Positions 8,301-15,952 of a stretch of DNA of 64,000 bases are shown here, piece by piece (position 1 is the first letter of the stretch; the number at the start of each line of letters is the position of its first letter). The translations under genes were made by a program, and so were the position numbers. Below the pieces are notes generated by a model that did not search any database, was not told the origin of the DNA, and saw only the letters and a list, made by a program, of their open reading frames with translations. The stretch comes from Erysipelothrix amsterdamensis (lineage in GTDB: Bacteria > Bacillota_I > Bacilli_A > Erysipelotrichales > Erysipelotrichaceae), in NCBI RefSeq assembly GCF_940143175.1, contig NZ_OW659496.1, positions 620,001 through 684,000 on the forward strand. The letters run 5' to 3'.

Positions 8301-9984
8301 TAGTACTCAAGCGGGAATTGAAACTGAATTACCATTAGGAAACTATACACTTACACTAAAAACACTTCCTAAAGGTTATCCTGATAATATCCTTGAATAT
8401 CCTTTTGAAGTTAAAGATGATATAAGCATGAATCAAGTATCCATTACGCTTGTTCAATCAAAATCATATCAAGCCTTAAACATAGAGATTGAAGCGTATG
8501 AAAAGCTTGTTCGTAAAATCTATACACAAGCATCCCTTGAAAAAGCAGATTCAGTCGTTGTAGAAGCAAAGGCGCTCCTTGAACTTGAAACTGCGCAAGA
8601 AAAAGATTATGAAGCGATGCTAATTAAGTTGAACGATGCTATCGATAAGCTTGAGAAAATTCACGATGCAGAATATGTGAAGCTTCAAGAGCGTATTCAA
8701 GAACTTGAGAGTTTGGACCGAAGTGTCTATACCGAAGCCTCCTTAGCACAATTTGATACAATCTATGCTGAAGCTAAGGCAATGCTTGAAGGAAACGAGG
8801 CATCCGAGACACAGTATAAAACAATTCACGAACGTCTTAACAAAGCGCTTGATGATTTTGTACTGAAACTCGATACAAAAGCATTGGATGTTCTTATTGA
8901 ATCGGCAAAAACAATCGATGCCAGTCTTTATACATCGGAAAGTTTTGCGACATTCCAAGAGGTACTCGAAAATGTTCAAACATTACGGAATAAAGTGTCA
9001 GATCAAACAGAGATGGATGCTCTAGTTAAATCACTACAAGAATCCATCGATGGTTTAAAACGAATCCGTAACACCGAATTCCTTGAACAACTTATCAAAG
9101 AAGCCGATGCAGTAAACTTAGATCTCTATACAGAGTCAAGTTTAATTCGCCTTCATGATGCACACAAACATGCACGAACCATTGCGGAACTTGAACTATC
9201 AACACAACAAGATATCGATGACGCAGCAGAAAATCTAAAACACGCCTTATCACTTCTTGAACGAATTGATATGAGTCAAGATTGGAGTGGTGTTGATGAA
9301 CTTATAGAAATGCTTGGAGAACTTGAAGCAAACCGTTATGATGAAACAACATTTAAAGCACTTCAAGAATATATTGAGCAGGTGAACACGCTGCGTTTGG
9401 ATCTTAATCTCTCTCAAGATGAAATTGATGAAGTCGCAGAAAAAGTTCAAGAACTTGTCTTAAATTTACGACCTGTAAAACTGGATCAGGAAATGATTGA
9501 TCGCTTGGAAGACCGTGTCAGTGAAGCACGTCAACTTGATGTAACTCACTATACGGAAGAAAGCTTCGTAGGGCTTGAAAATGCACTCCAAAAGGCAGAG
9601 ACCATTTTAGGACGTATTCAAGGTAGACAATTTAGAAGTATTTCAATTCCTAAACCCGTATCACAGGAAGAACTCAATGAAGCTGTTTTAGAACTCGAAA
9701 CAGCAATGGATGCACTTGTTCGTATTGATGAACCCGTTGATCCAGAGGAAAAACCGGAAGTGAAACCGGAAGTGAAACCGGAAGTGAAACCGGAAGAAAA
9801 ACCAGAAGTGAAACCTGAAACAAATCCTTCTGAAGCATTGAATAAAGGTGGGACTGAGGGTGTTATATCTCAAAAAAATAAAACAATAGAACTTCCTAAA
9901 ACCGGTGTTTCGAATACAAGCCTATACGGTGGTATCGTAATGTTAGGATTAGGATTGGCTCTAAAACGACGTCATAAACACTAA
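5362..9984 (+). CDS. LPXTG-anchored endo-beta-N-acetylglucosaminidase, GH85, with FIVAR repeats
   Basis: A 1540-residue surface enzyme. The signal peptide covers about residues 1-35 (cleavage after SHA). The GH85 domain (about 60-430) carries the catalytic Asn-Gln-Glu triplet in FFNQET, with N222 and E224 as the expected oxazoline-stabilising and acid/base residues. The family cuts the chitobiose core of N-glycans. Beta-sandwich and FN3-like segments follow, then an F5/8 type C-like sugar-binding domain (about 710-855). Six FIVAR-type helical repeats (about 1040-1455) come next, then a PEVKP repeat stalk and an LPKTG sorting signal at about 1511 with a hydrophobic helix and basic tail. RBS GAAAGGGG precedes the ATG. 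Regulation is probably through the upstream cre site. It likely deglycosylates host glycoproteins for nutrition or immune evasion. Confidence 0.93.
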   Translation: MKRNSRFKSYVKTTLAVVTSFSLLLPFFVMPSHALVTGDGTDEVNEAYHDGLSLQPLSPAFRLETLMKWTPETDPDASLNRATIPLNTNRFKGHQINDLAHPDAKITNAAIINANHDSSPSTGGSDFNIYAFDNWQYIDSLIYWAGTDEGIFAMPSPDIVDAAHKNGVPVYATLGFPWGSGQPDSLKELEAMVQQNPDGSFPAADKMIEIAQYFGFDGYFFNQETYGSNQRVANQLNAMLRYMRTKSREMGYPINISWYDAMANNGNVSHQNAINQSNDLWMKPVDHEDDFGVDEFFINYNWQGRVQGTSDYLKSIGRNPFDAYTGFEIQQRSHKTNIDSRTLIGADKCILSSIALYASNSTMGLARDPEDFHHQENILYTGPQGDPTLADDSQNWKGMSRYVVDKSVITGTEFQTSFNSGHGRKWFTDGVLTRDGAWHNRAIQDIMPTWRFWVKDHKAGQARAAIAYDFDDAYNGGNALKIEGNFKAGDTNEVMLYSTKLNVTDTTKVDVVTKTTPNTTLRLGVSFDENYKDHDATFFTLTSDKDGWVRHSVDLSTYSGSVMHALSLQVEAKQAGPIKVNLGQIHVYTNTAPRLAGPSNIVVTEQLLADARMAQFRATWDKVDGAQYYEVYQVNNDGVPVLLGTSTNNHFYADKITRTDANAFEDNHTTIQVITINKDGQRGLGTEGRFEWGVDLNRSEVVEMEVPINVALNAEVTAVSHQNDAEPASKALDGTAQGNSKWASSPKSNGYMDIKLDAPKTIKRWRVEHAEYGGEAKDMNTINFSLHYKNEKGDWILAKQIKNNREAVTDVLLDEPITAQEWKLKIDLAGSSPWQAVRIYEWQMFETDSFPKPNNLLLNQVEAKPQANGMGSLTFKHVPAKTTVHLYRKLEEKKPTQSIRNEKQGTMVLKDFDFSEYDGLIYYTIQPDFSEESFKNSIAFEIPTETKAMTSIHITSDVNEAIEVPFMIKNHENKGVYEGVSTQAGIETELPLGNYTLTLKTLPKGYPDNILEYPFEVKDDISMNQVSITLVQSKSYQALNIEIEAYEKLVRKIYTQASLEKADSVVVEAKALLELETAQEKDYEAMLIKLNDAIDKLEKIHDAEYVKLQERIQELESLDRSVYTEASLAQFDTIYAEAKAMLEGNEASETQYKTIHERLNKALDDFVLKLDTKALDVLIESAKTIDASLYTSESFATFQEVLENVQTLRNKVSDQTEMDALVKSLQESIDGLKRIRNTEFLEQLIKEADAVNLDLYTESSLIRLHDAHKHARTIAELELSTQQDIDDAAENLKHALSLLERIDMSQDWSGVDELIEMLGELEANRYDETTFKALQEYIEQVNTLRLDLNLSQDEIDEVAEKVQELVLNLRPVKLDQEMIDRLEDRVSEARQLDVTHYTEESFVGLENALQKAETILGRIQGRQFRSISIPKPVSQEELNEAVLELETAMDALVRIDEPVDPEEKPEVKPEVKPEVKPEEKPEVKPETNPSEALNKGGTEGVISQKNKTIELPKTGVSNTSLYGGIVMLGLGLALKRRHKH
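9750..9820 (+). repeat. 12-bp tandem repeat coding PEVKP stalk
   Basis: About five copies of a 12-base unit (GTGAAACCGGAA and variants with GAAAAACC) encode alternating Pro-Glu-Val/Glu-Lys-Pro. This is a typical wall-spanning stalk before an LPXTG signal, and copy number probably varies between strains by slippage. Confidence 0.85.
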
Positions 9985-9988
9985 TAAC

Positions 9989-10012
9989 AAAGAGGGGAAA
10001 CCCTCTTTTTTT
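9989..10012 (+). terminator. intrinsic terminator after GH85 gene
   Basis: Stem AAAGAGGG/CCCTCTTT with a GAAA tetraloop and a T run lies 5 bp after the stop codon. Confidence 0.9.
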
Positions 10013-10083
10013 AAGCTTTCTAAGTACTTGTTACTTTGTTAGCAAACTAAATCTTAATAAAAATTTAATTTTTGGTTTTATCC

Positions 10084-10112
10084 TTGACAATAAATGACCA
10101 AGAGCGTATTAT
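10084..10112 (+). promoter_or_regulatory. consensus sigma-A promoter of the C-loop RNA
   Basis: TTGACA (10084-10089), exactly 17 bases, then TATTAT (10107-10112). The predicted transcription start is at about 10118-10120. This is one of the best promoters in the window, and no open reading frame begins within 120 bp of it. Confidence 0.8.
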
Positions 10113-10119
10113 TGTACAT

Positions 10120-10223
10120 GGTCAGTGATGACCGGTTGAACACCAAATATTCTTTACCCCCCCACCCAAGATATTTGTGTGATTCAACAACTTCATTGAA
10201 AGGCGCAGCGTGCGTCTTTTTTT
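10120..10223 (+). ncRNA. candidate sRNA or leader RNA with C-rich loop
   Basis: The predicted transcript, about 104 nt, folds simply by eye. Hairpin 1 is GGTCA/TGACC closed by a GTGA tetraloop (10120-10133). Hairpin 2 has an outer stem GTTGAA (10135-10140)/TTCAAC (10183-10188) and an inner stem AAATAT (10145-10150) plus CTT (10152-10154) paired with AAG and ATATTT (10168-10176). It exposes a 13-base loop (10155-10167) with seven consecutive C, then A, then three C. A terminator hairpin GGCGCA/TGCGTC with seven T follows (10202-10223). A C-rich exposed loop is the seed type Gram-positive sRNAs use to pair with Shine-Dalgarno sequences. The Nudix gene starts 22 bp after the terminator, so an attenuating leader is the main alternative. 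Confidence 0.6.
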
Positions 10224-10244
10224 ATATTACCAGGAGGTTTTATA

Positions 10245-10760
10245 ATGATAATTAAATACTTCGATGATGATCAATTTAAAGCGGCTAATATCTGTAATGT
10301 TCGTAATACCGTTCGTTGTTTTGTTCTGAATGAATTTGGACAGTGTGCAATGATTCTAATTAAAGGACAAGACTTATTTGGTAAGCGAAATCATTATGAA
10401 TCACCCGGTGGTGGTATTGAAGTTGGCGAGTCAATGATTCAAGCAGTTCATCGCGAAATACAAGAAGAACTTGGATATGAGGTGGATTCAATTTCCTATC
10501 TCGCAAGTGTTGTGGACGCATACCATCGATTAGAACTTACTACAGTCCATAATTATTTTGTTTGTAAGCTCGCAAAAAAGACATGTTATGCTCGAACATG
10601 TCTTGAATTACAATTGTTTGATTCGATTGAATGGAAACTACCAAATGTGTGGTTAGACATTTTGGATAAACCACAAGATGGCGTCAATGAGCTGGTTCAT
10701 GCGCGGGAACGGTTTATGATGCATTATTTCGTAGATCAACAAGAAACGTTACGGGACTAA
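10245..10760 (+). CDS. Nudix hydrolase
   Basis: This 171-residue protein contains a complete Nudix box, GX5EX7REUXEEXGU, read from GGIEVGE through REIQEELGY (about residues 65-87). The family hydrolyses nucleoside diphosphates linked to another moiety; the substrate cannot be told from the sequence. Strong RBS AGGAGG (10232-10237). It lies directly behind a promoter, structured RNA and terminator unit, so its expression may depend on readthrough or attenuation. Its last 47 bp overlap the converging methyltransferase gene on the other strand. Confidence 0.85.
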   Translation: MIIKYFDDDQFKAANICNVRNTVRCFVLNEFGQCAMILIKGQDLFGKRNHYESPGGGIEVGESMIQAVHREIQEELGYEVDSISYLASVVDAYHRLELTTVHNYFVCKLAKKTCYARTCLELQLFDSIEWKLPNVWLDILDKPQDGVNELVHARERFMMHYFVDQQETLRD

Positions 10761-11238
10761 GAGGCGTTTCGTATTCCAAGGTCTCATAGGGCATGTTTGT
10801 CGATATAATGTAATCACGAACTGCTTCATATTCTTCGTAACCACCTTCATGCTTTAAGTAGCAAGCAATTACTAAAAAGTCTGTAAGTAAGGGGAAGATG
10901 TTTTTAAGTGATGAGACCGTTGTATGTGACGTTGTAATGATCGACTTATCACTTCGAGGTAAGTAACCAAGATTGTATATAGCACCTGTAAAGGGTGCTT
11001 TTTCTTCGAAATTAACACGACTGTGATCGGAGTGGATATAAGTGATGTTGGAAAAGTTTTGGTTTAATTGTTTTGAACTCAAAATTGCTTCTTCTTGTAT
11101 ATCGATAGCGTAAACATGACCGGCATGATTGGCTAGAAAATGCGTATCATATCCATTACCACAGGTCATATCCACGACAATTGAGTCCTTATTGAGAAAT
11201 TGTTTCATCCACTGATGGGATTGTTCTTTATGATTCAT
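10714..11238 (-). CDS. mnmM: class I SAM methyltransferase, MnmM (YtqB) family
   Basis: 174 residues with the SAM-binding motif VVDMTCGNGYDTHFLA near residue 20 and the family signature YNLGYLPRSDKSI near residue 88. This is the YtqB/rRNA_methylase (PF06962) family. The Bacillus member was shown to methylate nm5s2U to mnm5s2U at the tRNA wobble position. I infer the same role from family membership. RBS GGAGG sits just after a terminator that ends the metallophosphoesterase-like gene, so it may be transcribed by readthrough from the def-rnj unit. Its 3' end overlaps the Nudix gene by 47 bp in convergent orientation. Confidence 0.75.
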   Translation of the reverse strand: MNHKEQSHQWMKQFLNKDSIVVDMTCGNGYDTHFLANHAGHVYAIDIQEEAILSSKQLNQNFSNITYIHSDHSRVNFEEKAPFTGAIYNLGYLPRSDKSIITTSHTTVSSLKNIFPLLTDFLVIACYLKHEGGYEEYEAVRDYIISTNMPYETLEYETPLSPVTFLVDLRNNAS

Positions 11239-11250
11239 AATACCTCCAAA

Positions 11251-11277
11251 AAAAAGCCCTATGCTTCGGGGCTTTTT
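11251..11277 (-). terminator. terminator between metallophosphoesterase-like gene and mnmM
   Basis: Stem AAAAAGCCC/GGGCTTTTT with a 9-base loop. On the minus strand it is followed by T residues and then at once by the GGAGG of mnmM, so it may act as a partial, attenuating terminator. Confidence 0.75.
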
Positions 11278-12077
11278 AAAATAACAATCATGACATCAGG
11301 ATTAGATAAAAGACGCATTTCAGGTTCTTTTAATCCTATTCCTGATGAAATAATTAAAGTTGTTTCGTCAACTGTTTGACGTTTATTAATATAGTCTGAA
11401 GACTCTGTGATCGAGCCAATAAGTGGTAATCGGATGTAACCACCCATTGTCTTCCCAGAAAGCATGAGATCCACTTCCGTATCATCAAATTCCTTCACAT
11501 TATCCGGATTGTTTGCAATGGTAATGTTGAAGAGGTCCTCTGATGTCGTAGGGTAAGGAAATTCTGTTTCTTTATTGATGTCATTGTTTGCATCGATACC
11601 AACAAGTTGAATCGACTCGGTTGTAAAGTTGTGAACATCAATTTTTGTATTTGAAATGAGTTTAAATCCACTTTGTGTTAAAACTTCTTGCGTCACTTCA
11701 TTTGCTTTACGGATATCATTTTCACCCAATACTGCATACTTACCGAGTTTCGCATTCAATGTACTTAATTTTTCAATCATTGCAGCTTGTTCCTTCTCTG
11801 AAGGTGCTGCTTTGAATAAATTACCACCGAAAACAATCATATCAGGCTTAAATGAATCAAGTTCTTTTAAAGCTTTATCGAGGTTATCTTCATGACTGTA
11901 AACATCGGATAGAAATCCGATTGAAAGATTGTTGAAGGATGCAGGAATGCGTGTTGATTCCACCGTTTCAATACGCAACTTAACACGCTGAGGTGCAAAA
12001 TGTGTCATTTCAAAATAAATTAATGATGACACAATTGCAATCATCCCCAGTAAAACCGCTAACTTTTTTTTACTCAT
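11259..12077 (-). CDS. degenerate metallophosphoesterase-like membrane protein
   Basis: 272 residues with an N-terminal membrane helix (about 5-22) and the YkuE/YaeI-like calcineurin fold order. Nearly all metal-binding motifs are altered. The DxH site reads SDVYSHED (Y60 in place of His), the GDxxD site reads GGNLF (84-88), GNHD reads GEND (118-121), the AHNP site reads ANNP (188-191), and GHTHGG reads GKTMGG (208-213). The fold is therefore probably kept but not catalysis. The gene overlaps rnj by 4 bp (ATGA), indicating tight coupling with RNase J. It is probably an exported or membrane-anchored pseudo-enzyme with a binding or scaffolding role. The frame is intact, so it is not simple decay. 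Confidence 0.75.
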   Translation of the reverse strand: MSKKKLAVLLGMIAIVSSLIYFEMTHFAPQRVKLRIETVESTRIPASFNNLSIGFLSDVYSHEDNLDKALKELDSFKPDMIVFGGNLFKAAPSEKEQAAMIEKLSTLNAKLGKYAVLGENDIRKANEVTQEVLTQSGFKLISNTKIDVHNFTTESIQLVGIDANNDINKETEFPYPTTSEDLFNITIANNPDNVKEFDDTEVDLMLSGKTMGGYIRLPLIGSITESSDYINKRQTVDETTLIISSGIGLKEPEMRLLSNPDVMIVILKSPEA

Positions 12078-13939
12078 GCTTCACGAGCTTGTTGAGGTTT
12101 TGTTGCTTTCGGTGTTTTTGGTTTTTTAGCATCCTTTTGTTGTTTCGGTTCATTATTTTGTTTGTTGTTATTTTTCTTCTGTTTTTTTACAGGTTTTGTT
12201 TCTTGACCTGAGTTTTCTTTTTTATTTTCAACTTTTACCGGTGTCATCGCTGTTTTTTGGTTTAAGATTACAGGAATAACAAGTGGGTTACGTTGAGTAT
12301 GTTTGTAAAGGAAGGGCTCGAGAGAACCACGAATTGTATTCTTAATTTCTCCAAAGGTAACTTTCTTTGTCATACGTTTTTTAAGTGCTTCATAAACAAC
12401 AAGTTCCGCTTCTTTAAGTAATGTTTGATTTTCTTTAATGAATACAAATCCTCGTGTAACAATAGTTGGTTTACATAGAATTTTATTTTGACGTGAATCA
12501 ATGGTTACTACAACTGAAACCAGCCCACTGTCCGATAAAATCTTACGATCTTTAAGCACTGCAGTCGATAATCCACTCGAATCATTTCCATCAACATAAA
12601 TGTCATCGGCTTGAATTCGGGTATCACTCATGAATGCAACACCATCACGTAGTGCAACAACATCACCGTTTGAGCAAATAAAGATGTTATCTGGGTCAAC
12701 ACCCGTCTCAATTGCTGTTTGACGATGTGCTTTAAGCATCTTGTATTCTCCATGCATTGGCATAAAGAATTTCGGTTTGATTAATTGAAGCATCAGTGTT
12801 TGTTCTTCTTTTGAAGCATGACCTGTTGTATGAATTGAGTTGAGCGGTGAGTTTGTTAGGACATTTGCACCGGCACGAGTCAATTGGTTTACAACATGGG
12901 AAACACTGGTAGCATTTCCAGGAATTGGGCTTGATGAGAATACGACCGTATCACCAGGCATAATGCTGATTTGGCGGTGTGTTCCATTTGCAATACGACT
13001 TAACGCAGCCAAGGGTTCCCCTTGGCTTCCTGTACAGATAATACAAGATTGATCAGCAGGAAGTTTATTTAATTGATGAGCATTAACAAAGTGTTTGTCA
13101 GCTGCATCAATATGACCGAGTTTACGTGCGATATTAACAACGTTATCCATCGAACGACCAAAGATTGCAATCTTACGACCATCCGCAATAGCAGCCTCGA
13201 TAATTTGCTGAACACGATAAACGTTTGAAGCAAAGGTAGCAATGATGATACGACCTTCTGTCTTGTTGAAAATTCGTTTAATTTCACGTCCAACTTCTTT
13301 TTCACTGATGGAAAAGCCACTAACTTCTGCATTGGTAGAATCACTCATTAAAAGCGTAACGCCAATTTCACCCATATAAGACATAATTTGGTAATCTGGA
13401 TTATTTCCAACAGGCGTTAAATCAAATTTAAAGTCTCCTGTTGAGACAATGCGTCCATTTGGTGTATTAACAAGAACCCCAAGTGCATCGGGAATCGAGT
13501 GAACAACATTAAAGAATCCAATAACAAAATGTTTTGTTTTAATTGTAGATTTTGAATCGATTTCTTGAATTTTGTGTTTTGTTCTTATTTTTCGTTCTTC
13601 AAGTTTACGTTCAATTTGAGCTTTCGCAAATTGCGGTGCGTAAATCTGAGGTACGTTCACTTTTTGGAGTAAGAAAGGAATACCACCAATGTGGTCTTCA
13701 TGTCCGTGTGTAATAACGAGGGCTTTAACTTTCTTTTGATTACGAATTAAGTGAGCATAGTCTTGAATGACATAATCAACACCCAATAAGTTCTCTTCGG
13801 GGAACATTACCCCGCAGTCAATAATGATAATTTCATCATCATGTTCAATACAATACATATTCTTACCGACTTCGCCCAAGCCACCTAAAGCATAGACTAG
13901 GGTATCGGTTTTTCTTAATTTCATATTTTTTTCGTCCAT
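12074..13939 (-). CDS. rnjA: ribonuclease J (catalytically complete paralog)
   Basis: 621 residues. A metallo-beta-lactamase/beta-CASP nuclease that does 5'-to-3' exonuclease and endonuclease RNA decay and 16S maturation. The zinc motif HGHEDHIGG (His78, His80, Asp82, His83) is intact, as are TGDFKFD, SGHASKEEQ-type and MHGEYKML motifs. The C-terminus carries an extra basic, Gln/Asn/Lys/Pro-rich tail of about 60 residues, probably disordered and RNA- or partner-binding. RBS AGGAGA overlaps the end of def. It lies between def and a metallophosphoesterase-like gene in one operon. A second, degenerate RNase J is found at the right edge of the window. Confidence 0.93.
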   Translation of the reverse strand: MDEKNMKLRKTDTLVYALGGLGEVGKNMYCIEHDDEIIIIDCGVMFPEENLLGVDYVIQDYAHLIRNQKKVKALVITHGHEDHIGGIPFLLQKVNVPQIYAPQFAKAQIERKLEERKIRTKHKIQEIDSKSTIKTKHFVIGFFNVVHSIPDALGVLVNTPNGRIVSTGDFKFDLTPVGNNPDYQIMSYMGEIGVTLLMSDSTNAEVSGFSISEKEVGREIKRIFNKTEGRIIIATFASNVYRVQQIIEAAIADGRKIAIFGRSMDNVVNIARKLGHIDAADKHFVNAHQLNKLPADQSCIICTGSQGEPLAALSRIANGTHRQISIMPGDTVVFSSSPIPGNATSVSHVVNQLTRAGANVLTNSPLNSIHTTGHASKEEQTLMLQLIKPKFFMPMHGEYKMLKAHRQTAIETGVDPDNIFICSNGDVVALRDGVAFMSDTRIQADDIYVDGNDSSGLSTAVLKDRKILSDSGLVSVVVTIDSRQNKILCKPTIVTRGFVFIKENQTLLKEAELVVYEALKKRMTKKVTFGEIKNTIRGSLEPFLYKHTQRNPLVIPVILNQKTAMTPVKVENKKENSGQETKPVKKQKKNNNKQNNEPKQQKDAKKPKTPKATKPQQAREA

Positions 13940-13947
13940 ATAATCTC

Positions 13948-14520
13948 CTATTCTATGATTTTAAGTCCTTTTTCAGCCATCCATGGGTCTTTTGAATCAA
14001 TATGATCGTAAAAGAGTACACCATTTAAATGATCAATTTCATGTTGTAAAACAATTGCTAAGATGTCTTTTGCGACAATCTCAATACGTTGGTCTGTTAT
14101 CATATCGTATGCTAAAACTTTAATGCGTTGGCTACGACGAACAAGTCCTGGGTAATCCTTACGAATGGATAAGCAACCTTCACCATAACTGAGTGCACAT
14201 TGTTTTACCGAATTTGAAACTATTTTAGGATTAACTAAAGCATATTCAACCGTTTTTACATTTCCATGTTTATCTTCAAGATCAACAACAAGTGCTGTCA
14301 TTTGTTTCGCAACACCAATTTGAGGTGCAGCAATTCCGTTTGCAGGTTGCAAATTATACTTTTCAGCGAGTTCAGGATCTCTTGAATCGCGAACATATTG
14401 CAACATATTTTCAAGTGTATTACGGTCTTCTTCCGACAAAGGAAAAGACACCGGTTCGCATTTTTCACGCAGAACTGGGTTTGGATCTAGGACAATTGTG
14501 TCCATATTTATATCGTGCAT
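13948..14520 (-). CDS. def: peptide deformylase
   Basis: 190 residues. Removes the formyl group from the initiator Met of nascent proteins using a metal ion. All three signature motifs are present: NGIAAPQIG (about 61-69), GEGCLSI with the metal Cys (about 111-117) and QHEIDHLNG with the two metal His and catalytic Glu (about 158-166). The length fits the Gram-positive type 2 enzymes. RBS GAGGA lies 7 bp before the ATG at 14520. It is the first gene of the minus-strand def-rnj-metallophosphoesterase unit. Confidence 0.95.
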   Translation of the reverse strand: MHDINMDTIVLDPNPVLREKCEPVSFPLSEEDRNTLENMLQYVRDSRDPELAEKYNLQPANGIAAPQIGVAKQMTALVVDLEDKHGNVKTVEYALVNPKIVSNSVKQCALSYGEGCLSIRKDYPGLVRRSQRIKVLAYDMITDQRIEIVAKDILAIVLQHEIDHLNGVLFYDHIDSKDPWMAEKGLKIIE

Positions 14521-14695
14521 TTAAAATTCCTCTATTCCATGATAAAAATAAATAATATATATGCCATATATTATAATATTTAAGTATGAATTATATGTGG
14601 GTCTATTCAAACTCTTTATGCATAGTTTATCGTATTTTTACTCTTTTTGAAAGGCTTTCGCTTATTTTTCATTATATCTATGATAGAATAAAGCC

Positions 14696-15952
14696 ATGAA
14701 GAAAAGAAAAATATCACTTAAAATGCCCATGGGCTATAACCGCCCAATCCATGCAGCAGCATTAATATTAAATATCTTTGGGGTCCTTATGGTTATCTCA
14801 GGAAGCATGACATCCGGAAGTACGCCGAAGTCATTAGTCTTGGTTGGGGTTAAGGAGCTCGTTTTTGTGATTGTATCCTATATTATGATGGTTATGGTCG
14901 CTCGAAGATTTTCACTTAATTATTTTAGAAAAAATTATGCGAAAATATTACTTTTAATGGTTGGTATGTTGGGAATTACGCTTGTTTTTCCTGCAGTTAA
15001 TGGAGCGAAAGCTTGGATTAATCTTAAAGTAATGACCATCCAACCTAGTGAGTTTGCTAAGATTTTTGGAATCCTTACGATCGCAACATTTCTTGCAGAT
15101 CGTAATAAACGAACAAGTGCTAGCACATTTGATATGGTTAAAAAACCATTCTTTATTATTCTTGCGATTTTCGTATTTGTTGTGAAAGCGCAGCATGACC
15201 TTGGGTCAGCGGTTGTTATTATTGGTGTTGCATATATCTGTGTTTTAATACCATCACATGACAAACTAACACGATTACAAAAAGTAATGTTTATTCTTGC
15301 AGGTGTAGGAATCATAGGACTGATCTTTCTGGATTCTTCGTTCGGAATTAGTCTCATTGAAAAATTAAACATTCCGCCTTATATGATTGGACGATTTAAA
15401 ACATCCTCGAACCCATTCTTGGATCGTTATGGAAGTGGATATCAAATCTTTAATGGAATGGTTGCGATGTTTAAAGGTGGCCTTTTTGGAATGGGTTATG
15501 GGAATAGTTTAATCAAATATGGTTATCTTCCAGAAGCTCATACGGATTTTATTCTTGCTGTAACAATTGAAGAATTGGGGATGATTGGGTTCTCGGTGAT
15601 TCTAATTGGATATGGAACGATGCTATTCCAACTGGTTAAATATTCATTTAAAGTTAAAAAAGAATCCGATAAAGTTATTTTAATGGGGACTGTTGCTTAT
15701 ATTATGATTCACTTTATCTTTAATATAGGAGGTATTACGGCACTGATTCCTCTAACGGGAGTACCGCTTCTCTTTATTTCTAAAGGGGGATCCAGTCGTA
15801 TGGCAATCATGATTGCCATTGGTCTAACACAAAATGTAATTTCCCGATATGAAATGGGTATTATTAATGTAAAACGTAAAGACCAATTACGGATTAAACA
15901 AGAAGAAACAAAACGTAAAGAAAATTTAAAACGCTTAACAGAGGTAGTGTAA
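14696..15952 (+). CDS. FtsW/RodA/SpoVE family (SEDS) peptidoglycan polymerase
   Basis: A 418-residue polytopic protein with about ten membrane helices. SEDS-family landmarks include NGAKAWI, QPSEFAKI, QHDLGSA, GSGYQ and the C-terminal GGSSRM. SEDS proteins polymerise glycan strands from lipid II with a partner class B PBP. Sequence alone does not separate FtsW from RodA here, although the family resemblance is to FtsW/SpoVE. No convincing Shine-Dalgarno lies in front of the ATG; a -10-like TAGAAT ends only about 8 bp upstream, so the message may be nearly leaderless. The stop overlaps the next start (TAATG). Confidence 0.88.
   Translation: MKKRKISLKMPMGYNRPIHAAALILNIFGVLMVISGSMTSGSTPKSLVLVGVKELVFVIVSYIMMVMVARRFSLNYFRKNYAKILLLMVGMLGITLVFPAVNGAKAWINLKVMTIQPSEFAKIFGILTIATFLADRNKRTSASTFDMVKKPFFIILAIFVFVVKAQHDLGSAVVIIGVAYICVLIPSHDKLTRLQKVMFILAGVGIIGLIFLDSSFGISLIEKLNIPPYMIGRFKTSSNPFLDRYGSGYQIFNGMVAMFKGGLFGMGYGNSLIKYGYLPEAHTDFILAVTIEELGMIGFSVILIGYGTMLFQLVKYSFKVKKESDKVILMGTVAYIMIHFIFNIGGITALIPLTGVPLLFISKGGSSRMAIMIAIGLTQNVISRYEMGIINVKRKDQLRIKQEETKRKENLKRLTEVV

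Noticed and set aside
9750-9820. CRISPR-like short direct repeats
   Set aside because: The 12-bp units are contiguous, in frame and encode PEVKP; there are no spacers.
9250-9873. Minus-strand open frames inside the GH85 gene, some rich in Phe and Arg
   Set aside because: They are antisense shadows of repeat-rich, Glu/Lys-biased coding sequence, lack ribosome-binding sites and lie inside a well-supported gene.
10120-10223. Known riboswitch (preQ1, T-box, fluoride, SAM) upstream of the Nudix gene
   Set aside because: None of their conserved cores can be found by eye; the C-rich loop hairpin does not match them.
11656-12211. Plus-strand frames opposite the metallophosphoesterase-like and rnj genes
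   Set aside because: No ribosome-binding sites or recognisable domains; they mirror low-complexity coding sequence on the other strand.
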